The translations under genes and the position numbers were made by a program. Below are positions 8,787 through 19,124 of a stretch of 64,000 nucleotides of DNA, in pieces. The stretch's first letter is position 1; each line of letters opens with the position of its first letter. The notes below the pieces were generated by a model. That model was given only the letters and a program-made list of their open reading frames with translations. It was not told the DNA's origin and did no database searches. The stretch is from Paracoccaceae bacterium (GTDB lineage Bacteria; Pseudomonadota; Alphaproteobacteria; Rhodobacterales; Rhodobacteraceae): the NCBI GenBank assembly GCA_020832655.1, contig JAFIEF010000011.1:1-64000 (forward strand), read 5' to 3'.

Positions 8787-8817
8787 CTGTCCCCCCTTTG
8801 ATCACGATGCAGGCACA

Positions 8818-10593
8818 TCAGAACTGTTCGGCCTGAAGCGCCATCACGGGTTCTGCCCCGCTCTGGATGCGGGCCAGATGCATCGCCGTGGCGGGAAGTT
8901 GGCGGGCCATGTAGTAGCGCCCGGTGGCCAGTTTCGTGTGGTAGAAATCGGCATCGGACGCCCCGGCATCCAGCGCGGCATGGGCGGCCCTGGCCATCTG
9001 CGCCCAGACCAGCCCCAGACAGACATGCCCGAAAAGATGCAGGAAATCCGTCGACCCGGCCAGCGCGTCATTGGGGTTCTTCATGCCGCGTTCCATGAAG
9101 AACATACCCGCCGCCTGCAAATCCTTCGACGCAGCTTTCAGCGGTTTCAGGAAGGCGTCGAGCCGCTCATCGCCGTCATTGTCCTTGATGAAGCCCTTGA
9201 CCAGATCGAAGAAGGCCATGACATGCTTGCCGCCATCTGCGGCCAGCTTGCGCCCCACCAGATCAAGCGCCTGCACCCCATTCGCGCCTTCATAGATCAT
9301 CGCGATGCGCGCATCGCGGGCGAATTGGGACATGCCCCATTCCTCGATATAGCCATGCCCGCCATAGACCTGCTGGGCCTGAACGCACATCTCGAACCCC
9401 TTATCGGTCAAAAAGCCCTTGATCACCGGCGTCAGCAGCGAAATCAGCCCATCCGCGTCCTTGTCGCCCATGCGATGTGCGCGGTCGATCAGGCTTGCCC
9501 CCCACAGGGTGAAGGCACGCGCGCCTTCGACAAAGCTTTTCTGATCCATCAGCATGCGGCGCACATCGGGATGCACGATCAGCGGGTCAGCCGGGCCGTC
9601 AGGGTTCTGCACGCCCGTGACATCGCGGCCTTGCAGCCGTTCCAGCGCATAGGCGCGCGCATTTTCATAGGCCACGACCGCCTGGGCATAGCCTTGCAGG
9701 CCGACACCGATGCGGGCTTCGTTCATCATGGTGAACATCGCGCGCATGCCCTTGTGCAGATCGCCGATCAGATAGCCGGTCGCGCCATCATAATTCATCA
9801 CGCAGGTGGCATTGCCGTGAATGCCCATCTTCTTTTCGATATTGCCAACCGACACGCCATTGCGCGCACCAAGGCTGCCTTCTTCCCCCACAAGAAATTT
9901 CGGCACGATGAAAAGCGAGATGCCCCTGGTGCCTTCGCCCCCGCCCGGTGCCTTGGCCAGCACCAGATGGATGACATTTTCTGCCATGTCGTGATCGCCC
10001 GCAGAGATGAAGATCTTCTGGCCCGTGATCCTGTAGCTGCCATCCTCCTGCGGTTCTGCCTTGGTGCGCATCAGCCCCAGATCGGTGCCGCAATGCGGTT
10101 CGGTCAGGTTCATGGTGCCGGTCCAGTCCATGCTGACCATCTTGGGCAGGAACCTGGCTTTCTGTTCATCCGAGCCATGTGCCAGAATCGCCGAGATCGC
10201 ACCATGCGTCAGACCCTGATACATGTTCAGCGCCATATTGGACGAAACGAAGATCTCTCCCACGGCAGAGCCGATCACATAGGGCAGGTTCTGACCGCCG
10301 AATTCCTCGGGCAGGTCCAGCCCGTTCCAGCCGCCCTGCTTGATCTGCTCGAACGCGGGTTTGAAGCCTTCGGGCGTGTAGACGACGCCATTTTCCAGCC
10401 GGCAGCCCTGCTGGTCGCCGATCTGGTTGAGCGGCGCGAGCACGCCTTCGGCAAGCCTGGCGGCCTCTTCCACAATCGCCGAAGTGAAATCGGCCTCTAG
10501 ATCAGCATAGCCCGGAATCTCGGACTGGCTGATCTGCAACAGATCATGCAGAACGAAATTCAAATCCTTGGTGGGCGCTGTGTAGCTGGGCAT
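8818..10593 (-). CDS. Acyl-CoA dehydrogenase, long DmdC-like type
   Basis: FAD-dependent alpha,beta-dehydrogenation of an acyl-CoA. At 591 residues it belongs to the long subgroup with an extra C-terminal domain, which includes 3-methylmercaptopropionyl-CoA dehydrogenase (DmdC). Visible motifs are the FAD/substrate site [36 protein letters not shown], and the C-terminal [21 protein letters not shown] and [12 protein letters not shown]. It lies 51 bases downstream of a MerR regulator on the same strand. Whether the substrate is a methylmercaptopropionyl or a branched/fatty acyl-CoA cannot be decided, and no dmdA is in the window. Confidence 0.9.
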   Translation of the reverse strand: MPSYTAPTKDLNFVLHDLLQISQSEIPGYADLEADFTSAIVEEAARLAEGVLAPLNQIGDQQGCRLENGVVYTPEGFKPAFEQIKQGGWNGLDLPEEFGGQNLPYVIGSAVGEIFVSSNMALNMYQGLTHGAISAILAHGSDEQKARFLPKMVSMDWTGTMNLTEPHCGTDLGLMRTKAEPQEDGSYRITGQKIFISAGDHDMAENVIHLVLAKAPGGGEGTRGISLFIVPKFLVGEEGSLGARNGVSVGNIEKKMGIHGNATCVMNYDGATGYLIGDLHKGMRAMFTMMNEARIGVGLQGYAQAVVAYENARAYALERLQGRDVTGVQNPDGPADPLIVHPDVRRMLMDQKSFVEGARAFTLWGASLIDRAHRMGDKDADGLISLLTPVIKGFLTDKGFEMCVQAQQVYGGHGYIEEWGMSQFARDARIAMIYEGANGVQALDLVGRKLAADGGKHVMAFFDLVKGFIKDNDGDERLDAFLKPLKAASKDLQAAGMFFMERGMKNPNDALAGSTDFLHLFGHVCLGLVWAQMARAAHAALDAGASDADFYHTKLATGRYYMARQLPATAMHLARIQSGAEPVMALQAEQF

Positions 10594-10644
10594 GAAGGCT
10601 CTCCTGTGCGTCGTCAGAGTTGCGCCTTGGGCGCAAATTCGGGG

Positions 10645-11043
10645 TTATTCGGCGGCGTTGGGGCGGTCTTGCTGGCGCAGCACGGCCTCGCCCCAGGCCA
10701 GATCCTTTTTCAGATCTGCGATGGCATCGGTCAACTCGTCGCGCTGGCGTTCCATATCGGCCAGACGTTCCAGCGCAATCTCATAGGTCTTGCGCAATTG
10801 CTTCAACTCGCTGTCATCGCGGTCATACATGTTCAGAAGCTGGCGAATCTCTTCCAGGCTGAAGCCGAAGCGCTTGCCGCGCAGGATCAGCTTCAGACGC
10901 GCCTGATCGCGGCGCGTGAAAAGGCGGTGCTGGCCCTGCCGCAGGGGCGAGAGCAGCTCTTTCGCCTCGTAGAAGCGCAATGTGCGCGGGGTGACGCTGA
11001 AGGCGTCACACATCTGTCTGATGGTCTTGGTATCGTCCGACAT
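10645..11043 (-). CDS. MerR-family regulator of acyl-CoA metabolism (LiuR-like)
   Basis: A 132-residue DNA-binding protein with the MerR helix-turn-helix and wing at the N-terminus (TVTPRTLRFYE-type text at about 15-27, then RRDQARLKLILRGKRFGFSLEEI) and a coiled-coil dimer helix after residue 70. It lacks the metal-binding cysteines of MerR/CueR. It lies directly upstream of the acyl-CoA dehydrogenase gene and downstream of a LiuR-like operator at 11095-11110, so it probably autoregulates and controls that gene. LiuR-type MerR proteins regulate branched-chain amino acid and fatty acid degradation in Proteobacteria. Confidence 0.85.
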   Translation of the reverse strand: MSDDTKTIRQMCDAFSVTPRTLRFYEAKELLSPLRQGQHRLFTRRDQARLKLILRGKRFGFSLEEIRQLLNMYDRDDSELKQLRKTYEIALERLADMERQRDELTDAIADLKKDLAWGEAVLRQQDRPNAAE

Positions 11044-11094
11044 GGCCCCTCCGGCATATCAACACGCTGGTGATATGACGACAAGATAGAGCAG

Positions 11095-11110
11095 TTGACG
11101 TAAACGTAAA
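11095..11110. promoter_or_regulatory. LiuR-like MerR operator
   Basis: TTGACGTAAACGTAAA is an imperfect palindrome centred on the TAAACG/CGT steps, very close to the motif I recall for LiuR (TTTACGTTTACGTAAA type). It lies about 52 bases before the start of the MerR gene at 11043. A weaker 7-bp inverted repeat (CATATCA, TGATATG) lies at 11055-11077 between it and that start. Confidence 0.6.
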
Positions 11111-11141
11111 GCAAAACGCGGCGTCACAGGGTTTTCTGACG

Positions 11142-11522
11142 TTACGTTTGATAACGCTTGATCAGCGCTGCCGCATCCGCGCGCAGCTTGCGCAGATCCT
11201 CGATTGTATGGGCCAGTTCCTCTTGCTGCCGGTGCAGCGCATCAAGCTGCCGGTCAGCCATTTCAAGCCAGGCGCGCAATTGTGGAACCGTGCCCTCTTT
11301 TTCATATATTTCCAGCCATTGGCGGATTTCTTCCAGGCTGAAACCAAACCGCCGCCCGCGCATGATCAGGGTCATGCGGGCAATCTCGCGCGGGGTATAG
11401 AAGCGGTTGCGACCTTCCTTCTCGGGGCTGAGAAGTTCGATATATTCATAATAGCGCAGCGTGCGCGGGGTCACGTCGAACCTCGCACACATTTCCTTGA
11501 AGCTGATCTTGGTCTCGCTCAA
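11142..11522 (-). CDS. Second MerR-family regulator, TTG start
   Basis: A 126-residue paralogue of the neighbouring MerR protein. The N-terminal part (SETKISFKEMCARFDVTPRT followed by LRYYE) aligns residue for residue with the start of the other one, which fixes the start at a TTG at 11522. A longer frame reaching back to 11741 would overlap the divergent thioesterase gene and is rejected. It has the same wing motif (RMTLIMRGRRFGFSLEEIRQ) and a C-terminal coiled coil. It lacks sensor cysteines. The tandem pair suggests heterodimers or two related regulons. Confidence 0.85.
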   Translation of the reverse strand: MSETKISFKEMCARFDVTPRTLRYYEYIELLSPEKEGRNRFYTPREIARMTLIMRGRRFGFSLEEIRQWLEIYEKEGTVPQLRAWLEMADRQLDALHRQQEELAHTIEDLRKLRADAAALIKRYQT

Positions 11523-11658
11523 GCGCCCTACCCCAACTGCCTGCTCTTGGCACCATGCTACGCATCGCCGCTGCGGGTTGCAATGGCGCAGGCGGGGCTT
11601 GCCATTTCGGCGCGGCCCAAGCACAGATAGGGCAATGCGTTTTCCGACAGGAGGCTCC

Positions 11659-12081
11659 ATGCCCACGCAAGACCCGCAAGCCTTCATCAACGCCCTGCCC
11701 TTTGCCCGCGCGCTGGCAATGCGGGTCGAGGCGCTGGGCAATGGCCGCGCCGAAATCTCGATGCCCTGGGATCCCCGCTTTGTCGGCGACCCGGCGACCG
11801 GGGTGATACATGGCGGGGCGGTGTCGGCGCTGATGGATACATGCGGGGGTGCGGCAGTTTTGTCCTATCCCGGTGCCAGCACCACCGCGACGATCGATCT
11901 GCGCATCGACTATATGCGCGCGGCCACCCCCGGCCAGCGCATCACCGCGCGCGCCGAATGCTATCATGTCACGCGCAATGTGGCCTTTGTGCGCGCCACC
12001 GCCCATGATGAAGATGCCGCCAACCCTGTCGCCACGGCCTCGGGCGCGTTCACCTTCGACCGGCAAGGGGGGGCGGCATGA
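11659..12081 (+). CDS. PaaI-type hotdog thioesterase 1
   Basis: A 140-residue hotdog-fold protein that hydrolyses acyl- or aryl-CoA thioesters. The motif GVIHGGAVSALMDTCGGAA (about residues 50-68) contains the HGG signature of the PaaI/YdiI group. The ATG at 11659 follows ACAGGAGG. The stop overlaps the next start in an ATGA arrangement, so the two thioesterases are translated together. They are divergent from the two MerR genes and are plausible members of the same regulon. Confidence 0.88.
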   Translation: MPTQDPQAFINALPFARALAMRVEALGNGRAEISMPWDPRFVGDPATGVIHGGAVSALMDTCGGAAVLSYPGASTTATIDLRIDYMRAATPGQRITARAECYHVTRNVAFVRATAHDEDAANPVATASGAFTFDRQGGAA

Positions 12082-12581
12082 AACATCCAGAACCTGTCCA
12101 GCGCATCAAGCACCGGCGCGATTCGGCGTTGCAGACGCTGGTGGGCGCAATCCCCTATGCGCAGTTTCTGGGCATCAGCTTCGAACGCCACGGGGATGAG
12201 CTGACCGGCGTGCTAAGCTATGATGACAGCCTGATCGGCAATCCGATCCTGCCCGCGCTGCATGGGGGCGTGATTGCGTCCTTCCTTGAAGTCACGGCCA
12301 TTGTCGAGCTGAGCTGGGCGATGCTGTGGGATGATCTGGAAACCGGGCGGCTGACACCCGAAAGCATGGCCCAGAACCTGCCGCGCCTGCCCAAGACGAT
12401 TGATTTCACGGTCGATTACCTGCGCACGGGCCTGCCGCGCGACGCCTATGCGCGCGCGCGCGTCAACCGTTCGGGGCGGCGCTATGCCAGCGTGCATGTC
12501 GAAGCCTGGCAGGATAATCGCGCGCGGCTTTTCGCGCAGGCCACCGGCCATTTCCTGATGCCCCAGCGGCGTGATGGCTGA
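12078..12581 (+). CDS. PaaI-type hotdog thioesterase 2
   Basis: A 167-residue second hotdog protein with the HGG signature in LPALHGGVIASFLEVTAIVE and the DFTVDYLRTG strand common in the family. It overlaps the first thioesterase by 4 bases and the MATE gene by a few bases. The two thioesterases are diverged enough to have different substrates or to form a heteromer. Substrate unknown. Confidence 0.85.
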   Translation: MKHPEPVQRIKHRRDSALQTLVGAIPYAQFLGISFERHGDELTGVLSYDDSLIGNPILPALHGGVIASFLEVTAIVELSWAMLWDDLETGRLTPESMAQNLPRLPKTIDFTVDYLRTGLPRDAYARARVNRSGRRYASVHVEAWQDNRARLFAQATGHFLMPQRRDG

Positions 12582-13890
12582 GAAGCTGAGCGACCGGCGC
12601 ATCCTGAAGATCGCCGTTCCGATCATTCTGGCCAATCTTTCCGTGCCGATCCTGGGCGCGGTCGATACCGGCGTGGTCGGCCAGATGGGCCAAGCGGCCC
12701 CGATCGGCGCGGTCGGGATCGGGGCGATCATCCTGGCCTCGATCTACTGGATTTTCGGCTTTCTGCGCATGGGCACCACCGGGCTGGTGGCACAGGCCAC
12801 GGGCGCGGGTGATCTGGCCGAAAGCGGCGCGATCCTGACGCGCGGCATCATGATCGGGCTGGCGGCTGGTGCGGTGATGGTGCTGGGGCAGGCGCTGATC
12901 ATCTGGGCTGCGTTTCGTATCGCACCCGCCAGCGCCGAGGTCGAAGCGCTGGCACGCGATTATCTGGCCATCCGCATCTGGGGCGCACCTGCTACCATCG
13001 CGCTTTATGCCGTCAATGGCTGGCTGATCGCGACTGAACGCACGCGCGGGGTGCTGGTGCTGCAACTATGGATGAACGGGCTGAACATTGCCCTTGATCT
13101 GTGGTTCGTGCTGGGCCTGGGCTGGGGGGTGCAGGGGGTGGCGATTGCCACGCTGATTTCCGAGATCAGCGCGCTGGCCCTGGGGCTGTATCTGTGCCGC
13201 GCGGCATTTGCAGGCGCGCAATGGCGCGACCGGGCGCGGGTATTCGACCGCGCAAGGCTGCAACGCATGTGGGTGGTCAATTCCGATATCATGGCGCGCA
13301 CCATCGCGCTTCAGGCCGCGATGACGGGGTTTTTGTTCGTCTCGGCCGGGTTTGGCGATGTCGAACTCGCCGCCAATCAGATCTTGTGGCAGTTCCTGAT
13401 GATCACCGCCTATGCGCTGGACGGGTTCGCCTTTGCCGCCGAAGCGCTGGTGGGGCAGGCTGTGGGGGCGAAATCCGTTATGTTGATGCGCCATGCGGGG
13501 CTGCGCGCCTCGGTCTGGGCAGTGGCCGGATCGGTCATCATGGCGGCAGTGTTCTGGGCGGCAGGGCCGTTTGTCATCGATCTGATGGCCACGGATACGC
13601 AGGTGCGCGAAGTGGCGCGCGCCTTCCTGCCCTTCATTGTGGTGCTGTGCGTGCTGGGGGTGGGTGCCTATATGCTGGATGGCATCTTCATCGGCGCGAC
13701 CGGCACCCGCGAGATGCGCAACACTGTTATTCTGGCCGTCGCGATCTATGCCGCGCTGATCTGGGTGTTCGTGCCGCAATATGGCAATACCGCGCTGTGG
13801 TCGGCGCTGATCGTGCTGAACCTGCTGCGCGGGGTGTTTCTGGGGGCATTTTATCCGCGGCTGGAACGGCGCGTGGCCGCCGCGCTCTGA
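12574..13890 (+). CDS. MATE-family efflux transporter (DinF-like)
   Basis: A 438-residue integral membrane protein with about 12 hydrophobic helices in two similar halves and the MATE N-terminal text RRILKIAVPIILANLSVPIL and GAVDTGVVGQMG. It probably exports small molecules against a Na+ or H+ gradient in the inner membrane. The start at 12574 (ATG) is preferred over a GTG at 12571. It overlaps the second thioesterase by 8 bases and so is coupled with it; a link between the thioesterases and export is only inferred. Confidence 0.9.
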   Translation: MAEKLSDRRILKIAVPIILANLSVPILGAVDTGVVGQMGQAAPIGAVGIGAIILASIYWIFGFLRMGTTGLVAQATGAGDLAESGAILTRGIMIGLAAGAVMVLGQALIIWAAFRIAPASAEVEALARDYLAIRIWGAPATIALYAVNGWLIATERTRGVLVLQLWMNGLNIALDLWFVLGLGWGVQGVAIATLISEISALALGLYLCRAAFAGAQWRDRARVFDRARLQRMWVVNSDIMARTIALQAAMTGFLFVSAGFGDVELAANQILWQFLMITAYALDGFAFAAEALVGQAVGAKSVMLMRHAGLRASVWAVAGSVIMAAVFWAAGPFVIDLMATDTQVREVARAFLPFIVVLCVLGVGAYMLDGIFIGATGTREMRNTVILAVAIYAALIWVFVPQYGNTALWSALIVLNLLRGVFLGAFYPRLERRVAAAL

Positions 13891-13922
13891 GGGGCGTTGC
13901 CCCTCTTGGGCCTGCGGCCCAA
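13889..13922. terminator. Two adjacent hairpins between convergent genes
   Basis: Stem 13889-13905 (GAGGGGC, loop GTT, GCCCCTC) is followed directly by stem 13906-13922 (TTGGGCC, loop TGC, GGCCCAA). There is no T run, so these may be Rho-dependent or hairpin-stabilised 3' ends for the MATE gene and for pyrD, whose stop is at 13955. Confidence 0.6.
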
Positions 13923-13930
13923 TTCACCCC

Positions 13931-13952
13931 AGGATATTTTGGCAAGGATGAA
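13931..13952 (-). repeat. Dispersed 3'-end motif, copy 4
   Basis: Plus-strand text AGGATATTTTGGCAAGGATG plus AA. On the minus strand it begins within two bases after the pyrD stop codon and is followed by GC hairpins, the same arrangement as copies 5 and 6. Confidence 0.7.
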
Positions 13953-13954
13953 AG

Positions 13955-15013
13955 TCACAGCCAGTTTTCGCGCCCGGTGCCGACCGCATCGGCCAGCGTG
14001 TCGAAACCGTCGCGGTCGAGCAACTCAAGCAGCCCCTGATTGATAAGGGGCACCAGCGACAGCCCTTCATAGACCAGCGCTGAATAAAGCTGCACCGCAG
14101 AGGCGCCTGCGCGGATCTTGGCATAGGCCTGTTCGGCCGAGCCAACGCCCCCCACCCCGATCAGCGGCATCCTGCCATCGGTCAATTGCGACAGCCGCGC
14201 AAGGATGCGCGTGGACAGGCTGAAAAGCGGCGCGCCCGACAGCCCGCCCTTCTGGCCCGCATCAGGGCTTTTGAGGGGGGGGCGGGTGATGGTGGTATTG
14301 GTGGCGATGATCGCATCCACCCCCGCCTTGCAGGCGACATCGGCCAGTTCCGAGAGTTCCTGATCGCTTAGATCCGGGGCGATTTTCAGAAACACCGGCA
14401 GCGCGCGCGGCCGGGCTGCGCGCGCGGCCATCACGCCATCAAGAAGTGCTGCCAGCGCGTCGGCCCCTTGCAGATCGCGCAGCGCTTCGGTGTTGGGCGA
14501 GGAGACATTGACCGTGGCGAAATCCAGATGCGCGCCGCAAATGCGCAGCACTTGGGCAAAGTCATCGGCGCGATCCGCGCTGTCCTTGTTGGCACCCAGA
14601 TTGAGGCCCAGCACCATGTCTGCGGGGCGCTTTGCCAGCCGCGCGGCAATCGCCTGCGCGCCGTCATTATTGAAGCCGAAGCGGTTGATCACGGCGCGAT
14701 CCGCGCTGAGCCGAAACAGCCGCGGGCGCGGATTTCCGGGTTGCGGGCGGGGCGTGGCAGCCCCGACCTCGACAAAGCCGAACCCTGCCCGCGCAAGCCC
14801 CGACAGTGCGACTGCATTCTTGTCGAACCCCGCCGCCAGCCCCACCGGATTGGGCAGATCCAGCCCCGCCAGCCGCATCCACAGGCGCGGGCTGGTCACA
14901 GGGCGCGACAATGGCGCCAGCCCGCGGCCCAGCGCGGCGATGGCCATGCCATGCGCGGTTTCGGGATCGAAGCTGCGCAACAGCGCCATGCCGGTCTTCT
15001 CGATCAGGCTCAT
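13955..15013 (-). CDS. pyrD: Dihydroorotate dehydrogenase (quinone), class 2
   Basis: Oxidises dihydroorotate to orotate in pyrimidine synthesis with quinone as acceptor at the inner membrane. The 352-residue protein has the class 2 N-terminal helix ([14 protein letters not shown]), the FMN-binding [13 protein letters not shown], the NRFGFNNDG motif, the catalytic-loop [14 protein letters not shown] with Ser as class 2 base, and IGVGGV near the end. The start at 15013 overlaps the DUF952 stop in an ATGA arrangement. An upstream extension to 15139 lies inside DUF952 and is not credible. Confidence 0.95.
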   Translation of the reverse strand: MSLIEKTGMALLRSFDPETAHGMAIAALGRGLAPLSRPVTSPRLWMRLAGLDLPNPVGLAAGFDKNAVALSGLARAGFGFVEVGAATPRPQPGNPRPRLFRLSADRAVINRFGFNNDGAQAIAARLAKRPADMVLGLNLGANKDSADRADDFAQVLRICGAHLDFATVNVSSPNTEALRDLQGADALAALLDGVMAARAARPRALPVFLKIAPDLSDQELSELADVACKAGVDAIIATNTTITRPPLKSPDAGQKGGLSGAPLFSLSTRILARLSQLTDGRMPLIGVGGVGSAEQAYAKIRAGASAVQLYSALVYEGLSLVPLINQGLLELLDRDGFDTLADAVGTGRENWL

Positions 15014-15348
15014 ATCAGCGCCTCTGGAAAGATATGCCCCGTGGCCCCAAGCGGCAGCGAGGTGTCCCAGCTCACATCCTCGATGCGCAGGGAACGGTAG
15101 AGATGCGGGAACAGATCGCCCCCGCGCGAGGCTTCCCATTTCAGCGCAGCGCCCAGCCGCAAGGCATCACAGGCGACAAGCACCAGATCGCTTTCGCGCG
15201 CGAAATGACGCGCGGCAGTGTCCATCACCTGCTGCGCGGTGGAAAAATGGATATAGCCATCGGCCAGATCAACCGGCGCGCCCAGGGTTTCGCCCTGCGC
15301 CACCAAAGCGTCCCATTCGGGACGGCGGAAGATCTTGTAGATCAGCAT
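15010..15348 (-). CDS. DUF952 family protein
   Basis: A 112-residue cytoplasmic protein with the DUF952 signature: IYKI near the start, [12 protein letters not shown] around residue 35, and [12 protein letters not shown]. The fold resembles that of glutathione S-transferase-like or ADP-ribosyl-binding small proteins, but the activity is not known. AAAGGACAG precedes the ATG at 15348. It is coupled to pyrD by a 4-base overlap, which is common in rhodobacters. Confidence 0.85.
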   Translation of the reverse strand: MLIYKIFRRPEWDALVAQGETLGAPVDLADGYIHFSTAQQVMDTAARHFARESDLVLVACDALRLGAALKWEASRGGDLFPHLYRSLRIEDVSWDTSLPLGATGHIFPEALI

Positions 15349-15388
15349 GATCTGTCCTTTGCCCAAAGCGCCCGCAAAGGTCAATCAT

Positions 15389-15844
15389 TCAAAGCGGACC
15401 GGGCAGGCGTTCTTCGCTGAGCAGCACATTGGCATCGACCGCCCCCACGCCGGGCAGGGTCATGATGCGCCGGCGCAACACGCGCTCGAAATCAGAGAGG
15501 TCGCGCGCCACCACGCGCAGGCGGTAATCATAAAGCCCCAGCACATGCTGCACGGTCTGCACTTCGGGGATGGCGCTGACCGCGCGCTCGAAATCGGTCA
15601 GGCTGACGCGGCCCTTCGCCGCCAGGCTGATCCCGAGGAAGACCGTGACACCCAGGCCCAGCGCAGGCAGGTCCAGATCGACCTGCCGCCTTGCAATCGC
15701 GCCCGCATCGCGCAACCGCTTCAGCCTGCGCCATGTTGCGGGCTGGCTGAGGCCAAGCTGGCGGCCCAGCGCGCCCGCGCTTTGCGTGGCATCCTGTGCC
15801 AATGCGCGCAGAAGCGCGCGGTCGGTGGCATCGAGTTCGATCAT
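15389..15844 (-). CDS. Lrp/AsnC-family transcription regulator 1
   Basis: A 151-residue protein with an N-terminal helix-turn-helix (ALLRALAQDATQSAGALGRQ then LGLSQPATWRRLKRL) and a C-terminal RAM/ligand domain (VQHVLGLYDYRLRVVARDLS). Start at 15844 chosen since an upstream open frame runs through the dispersed repeat. It is tandem with a second Lrp gene upstream and divergent from ilvC, so leucine- or branched-chain-responsive control is likely. Note that the usual GWRC-like LSQPATWRRLKRL replaces the common STVSRRIKRL. Confidence 0.9.
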   Translation of the reverse strand: MIELDATDRALLRALAQDATQSAGALGRQLGLSQPATWRRLKRLRDAGAIARRQVDLDLPALGLGVTVFLGISLAAKGRVSLTDFERAVSAIPEVQTVQHVLGLYDYRLRVVARDLSDFERVLRRRIMTLPGVGAVDANVLLSEERLPGPL

Positions 15845-15856
15845 CGAGCCAGCCCT

Positions 15857-15873
15857 CCGGGGCTCTGCCCCGG
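15857..15873. terminator. GC hairpin after an Lrp gene
   Basis: Perfect 7-bp stem CCGGGGC, loop TCT, GCCCCGG between the two Lrp genes. It follows the dispersed motif of copy 5 on the minus strand, so the transcript of the upstream Lrp gene would carry motif then hairpin. No T run. Confidence 0.5.
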
Positions 15874-15878
15874 ACCCC

Positions 15879-15901
15879 GGAGTATTTGCAGCAAGATGAA
15901 A
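15879..15901 (-). repeat. Dispersed 3'-end motif, copy 5
   Basis: Plus-strand text GGAGTATTTGCAGCAAGATG plus AAA. On the minus strand it begins one base after the stop codon (15903-15905) of the upstream Lrp gene and is followed by the hairpin at 15857-15873. Confidence 0.75.
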
Positions 15902-15902
15902 C

Positions 15903-16361
15903 TCATATCGGCAGGCTTTCGGCATGCTTGATATCGGACAGATGCATCAGCGCTTCGAGATCGGCGATATGGGGCAAGGTCAGGATGCGGTCGCGATAGA
16001 TCTGCTGATAATGCGCCATGTCGCGGGCAATGACATTGAGCCGCAGATCGACGCGGCCCAGAAAGGTCTGGATTTCCAGCACCTCTGGCACCTGGCGCGC
16101 GGCGGCAAGGAATTCGTCGAAGGCGCGCGGATTGGTCTTGTCAAGCGTGATGCGCAGGCTGACCTCGACCTGCCAGCCCAGCGCGCGCCAGTTGATCACC
16201 GCGCGCTGGCCGCGCAGCACGCCGGCCTTGCGCAGCTTTTCCAGCCTGCGCCAGCAGGTGGCTTCGGTCAGATTGGCCGCACGGGCCAGTTCAGTGGTGC
16301 TGGCCTCTGGCTGGGCACAAAGCTGGCGCAGCAAACGGCGGTCGGTGTCATCAACAAGCAT
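15903..16361 (-). CDS. Lrp/AsnC-family transcription regulator 2
   Basis: A 152-residue Lrp protein with helix-turn-helix text TTELARAANLTEATCWRRLE and a C-terminal ligand domain (IQTFLGRVDLRLNVIARDMA). It is divergent from ilvC across a 132-base gap that contains both promoters, an arrangement suggesting control of branched-chain amino acid synthesis. It is related to, but clearly different from, the neighbouring Lrp protein, so the pair probably arose by old duplication. Confidence 0.9.
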   Translation of the reverse strand: MLVDDTDRRLLRQLCAQPEASTTELARAANLTEATCWRRLEKLRKAGVLRGQRAVINWRALGWQVEVSLRITLDKTNPRAFDEFLAAARQVPEVLEIQTFLGRVDLRLNVIARDMAHYQQIYRDRILTLPHIADLEALMHLSDIKHAESLPI

Positions 16362-16469
16362 GATTATTTCGATCTAAGGCATTCTACGAATGATTCCCAT
16401 CCTATTTTGCAGAAGCTTGCGAGAAATGAAACAACATACCCGCTGATTTCCTGTAGATACATGCCATGA

Positions 16470-17516
<1,047 letters not shown>

Positions 17517-17543
17517 CGCCGCTTTCTGACTGCCTGACACTGG

Positions 17544-17570
17544 CCCCTTCCCTGCCGGGAGGGGGCTTTT
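17544..17570 (+). terminator. Rho-independent terminator of ilvC
   Basis: Stem CCCCTTCCC, loop TGCC, GGGAGGGG followed by GCTTTT, 28 bases after the ilvC stop. GC-rich stem plus short T run. Confidence 0.85.
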
Positions 17571-17653
17571 CATTTGCCGCGCTTGCGGGCACTGGACATC
17601 CGCGCACCGCCACGGCATTACTGCACAAGTTCACGAAAATTGGCACCGCAAAC

Positions 17654-18553
17654 ATGCCCACCCCGCCAACCCCCGGAAACTGGATCGCGCTGATCACGCT
17701 TGGCCTGATCTGGGGGGCGTCATTTCTGGGCATCGCCATCGCGCTGGAAGGGTTTGCGCCCGCATGGGTGGCGGCGGGGCGCATTGTCATCGGCGCAATG
17801 ACGCTGTCGGTGATCGCGGCCATGATGGGCGTCACGCTGCCGCGCCAGCCGGCAGTGTGGGGGTTTGCCGCCGCGATGGGGGTGTTTTCGAACGCCCTGC
17901 CCTTCTTCCTGCTAAGCTGGTCGCAGCAACATGTCACCAGCGGCTTTGCCGGGATCAGCATGGCGGCGATCCCGCTATTCGTGATCGGATTTGCGCATTT
18001 TCTGGTTCCCGGCGAGGCGCTGACGCGGCTGAAGGCGGGCGGCTTTGCGCTGGGGTTGCTGGGGGTGGCGGTGCTGATCGGGCCGGGGGTGCTGGCGCGC
18101 AGCGGGGCGGCGCTGGAAAGCGTGGCGATGCTGGGCTGTATTGGCGCGGCGCTTAGCTATTCGGTGGGCGCGATCATAACGCGGCGCTGCCCCGATGTGC
18201 ACCCGGTGGGGTTTGGGGTGCTGGCACTGTGGGTGGCCAGCGCGATCATGCTGCCCGCCAGCGCGATCAGTGACGGGCTGCCCGGATGGCCCGATGCCCG
18301 TGCAGGGCTGGCGCTTCTGTATCTGGGGCTGTTGCCCACCGGCATTGCCACGCTGCTTCTGGTGGGGATCATTCGCAGCGCGGGGCCAAGCTTCCTGTCA
18401 CAGGTGAATTACCATGTGCCGGTCTGGTCGGTGCTGCTGGGGGTGGTGGTGCTGGCCGAAGATCTGCCCGGCCGCTTCCTGCTGGCGCTTGCGATCATCA
18501 TCGCCGGGCTGATGCTGAGCCGCAGGAAAACGACCTATGCACGCGCGACCTGA
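17654..18553 (+). CDS. DMT-superfamily (EamA) transporter
   Basis: A 299-residue inner-membrane protein with ten hydrophobic segments forming two EamA repeats; [19 protein letters not shown] marks the first. Members move amino acids, nucleotide sugars or other metabolites; the substrate cannot be told. Its 3' end overlaps that of the convergent msrB gene by 19 bases, so the two mRNAs are complementary there. Confidence 0.88.
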   Translation: MPTPPTPGNWIALITLGLIWGASFLGIAIALEGFAPAWVAAGRIVIGAMTLSVIAAMMGVTLPRQPAVWGFAAAMGVFSNALPFFLLSWSQQHVTSGFAGISMAAIPLFVIGFAHFLVPGEALTRLKAGGFALGLLGVAVLIGPGVLARSGAALESVAMLGCIGAALSYSVGAIITRRCPDVHPVGFGVLALWVASAIMLPASAISDGLPGWPDARAGLALLYLGLLPTGIATLLLVGIIRSAGPSFLSQVNYHVPVWSVLLGVVVLAEDLPGRFLLALAIIIAGLMLSRRKTTYARAT

Positions 18554-18981
18554 CCGACCAGATCGCCATAGCCTTCGGCCTCCATCTCCTGCAGCGGGAT
18601 GAAGCGCAGCGCGGCGGAATTGATGCAATAGCGCAGCCCGCCCCTGTCGGGCGGGCCATCGGGGAAGACATGCCCCAGATGGCTGTCACCGTGGCGCGAG
18701 CGCACTTCGGTGCGCAGCATGCCGAGGCTGGTGTCATGGTGTTCGGTGACATGGTCATCCACCAAAGGGCGGGTGAAGCTGGGCCAGCCACAGCCCGCGT
18801 CAAACTTGTCGCCCGAGGCAAAAAGCGGCTCGCCCGAGACGATATCGACATAGATGCCGGGGCGTGTGTTGTCGGCATATTCGCCGGTAAAGGGGCGTTC
18901 GGTGCCGTTTTCCTGCGTGACATGATACTGGATCGGGCTTAGCGCCTGAATGATTTCGGCACGGCGTTCATAGCGGGGCAT
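18535..18981 (-). CDS. msrB: Peptide-methionine (R)-S-oxide reductase
   Basis: Reduces methionine-R-sulfoxide in proteins. The 148-residue protein has [17 protein letters not shown] and the active-site [11 protein letters not shown] with the catalytic Cys. The two CxxC pairs that hold zinc in E. coli MsrB are absent ([12 protein letters not shown] and [12 protein letters not shown] occupy those places), so this is the zinc-free form. The start at 18981 is supported by AAAGGATCACC. It overlaps the DMT gene tail-to-tail. Confidence 0.93.
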   Translation of the reverse strand: MPRYERRAEIIQALSPIQYHVTQENGTERPFTGEYADNTRPGIYVDIVSGEPLFASGDKFDAGCGWPSFTRPLVDDHVTEHHDTSLGMLRTEVRSRHGDSHLGHVFPDGPPDRGGLRYCINSAALRFIPLQEMEAEGYGDLVGQVARA

Positions 18982-19124
18982 GGTGATCCTTTGGTCAGGG
19001 CAAGTTACCCCAAAATCTAGCCAGCGCGCTTGTGAAGGCAAGCCCTCCGCTTGGCTCTGGATTTCCCGCTCGGGCTGGTGCATAAGGGCGCCATATCCGC
19101 ACACGCCCAGCCGACAGGTGGCCC

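Noticed and set aside
6577-10500. Long plus-strand frames across thiolase/GST and the acyl-CoA dehydrogenase
   Set aside because: Antisense shadows of genes with complete catalytic motifs.
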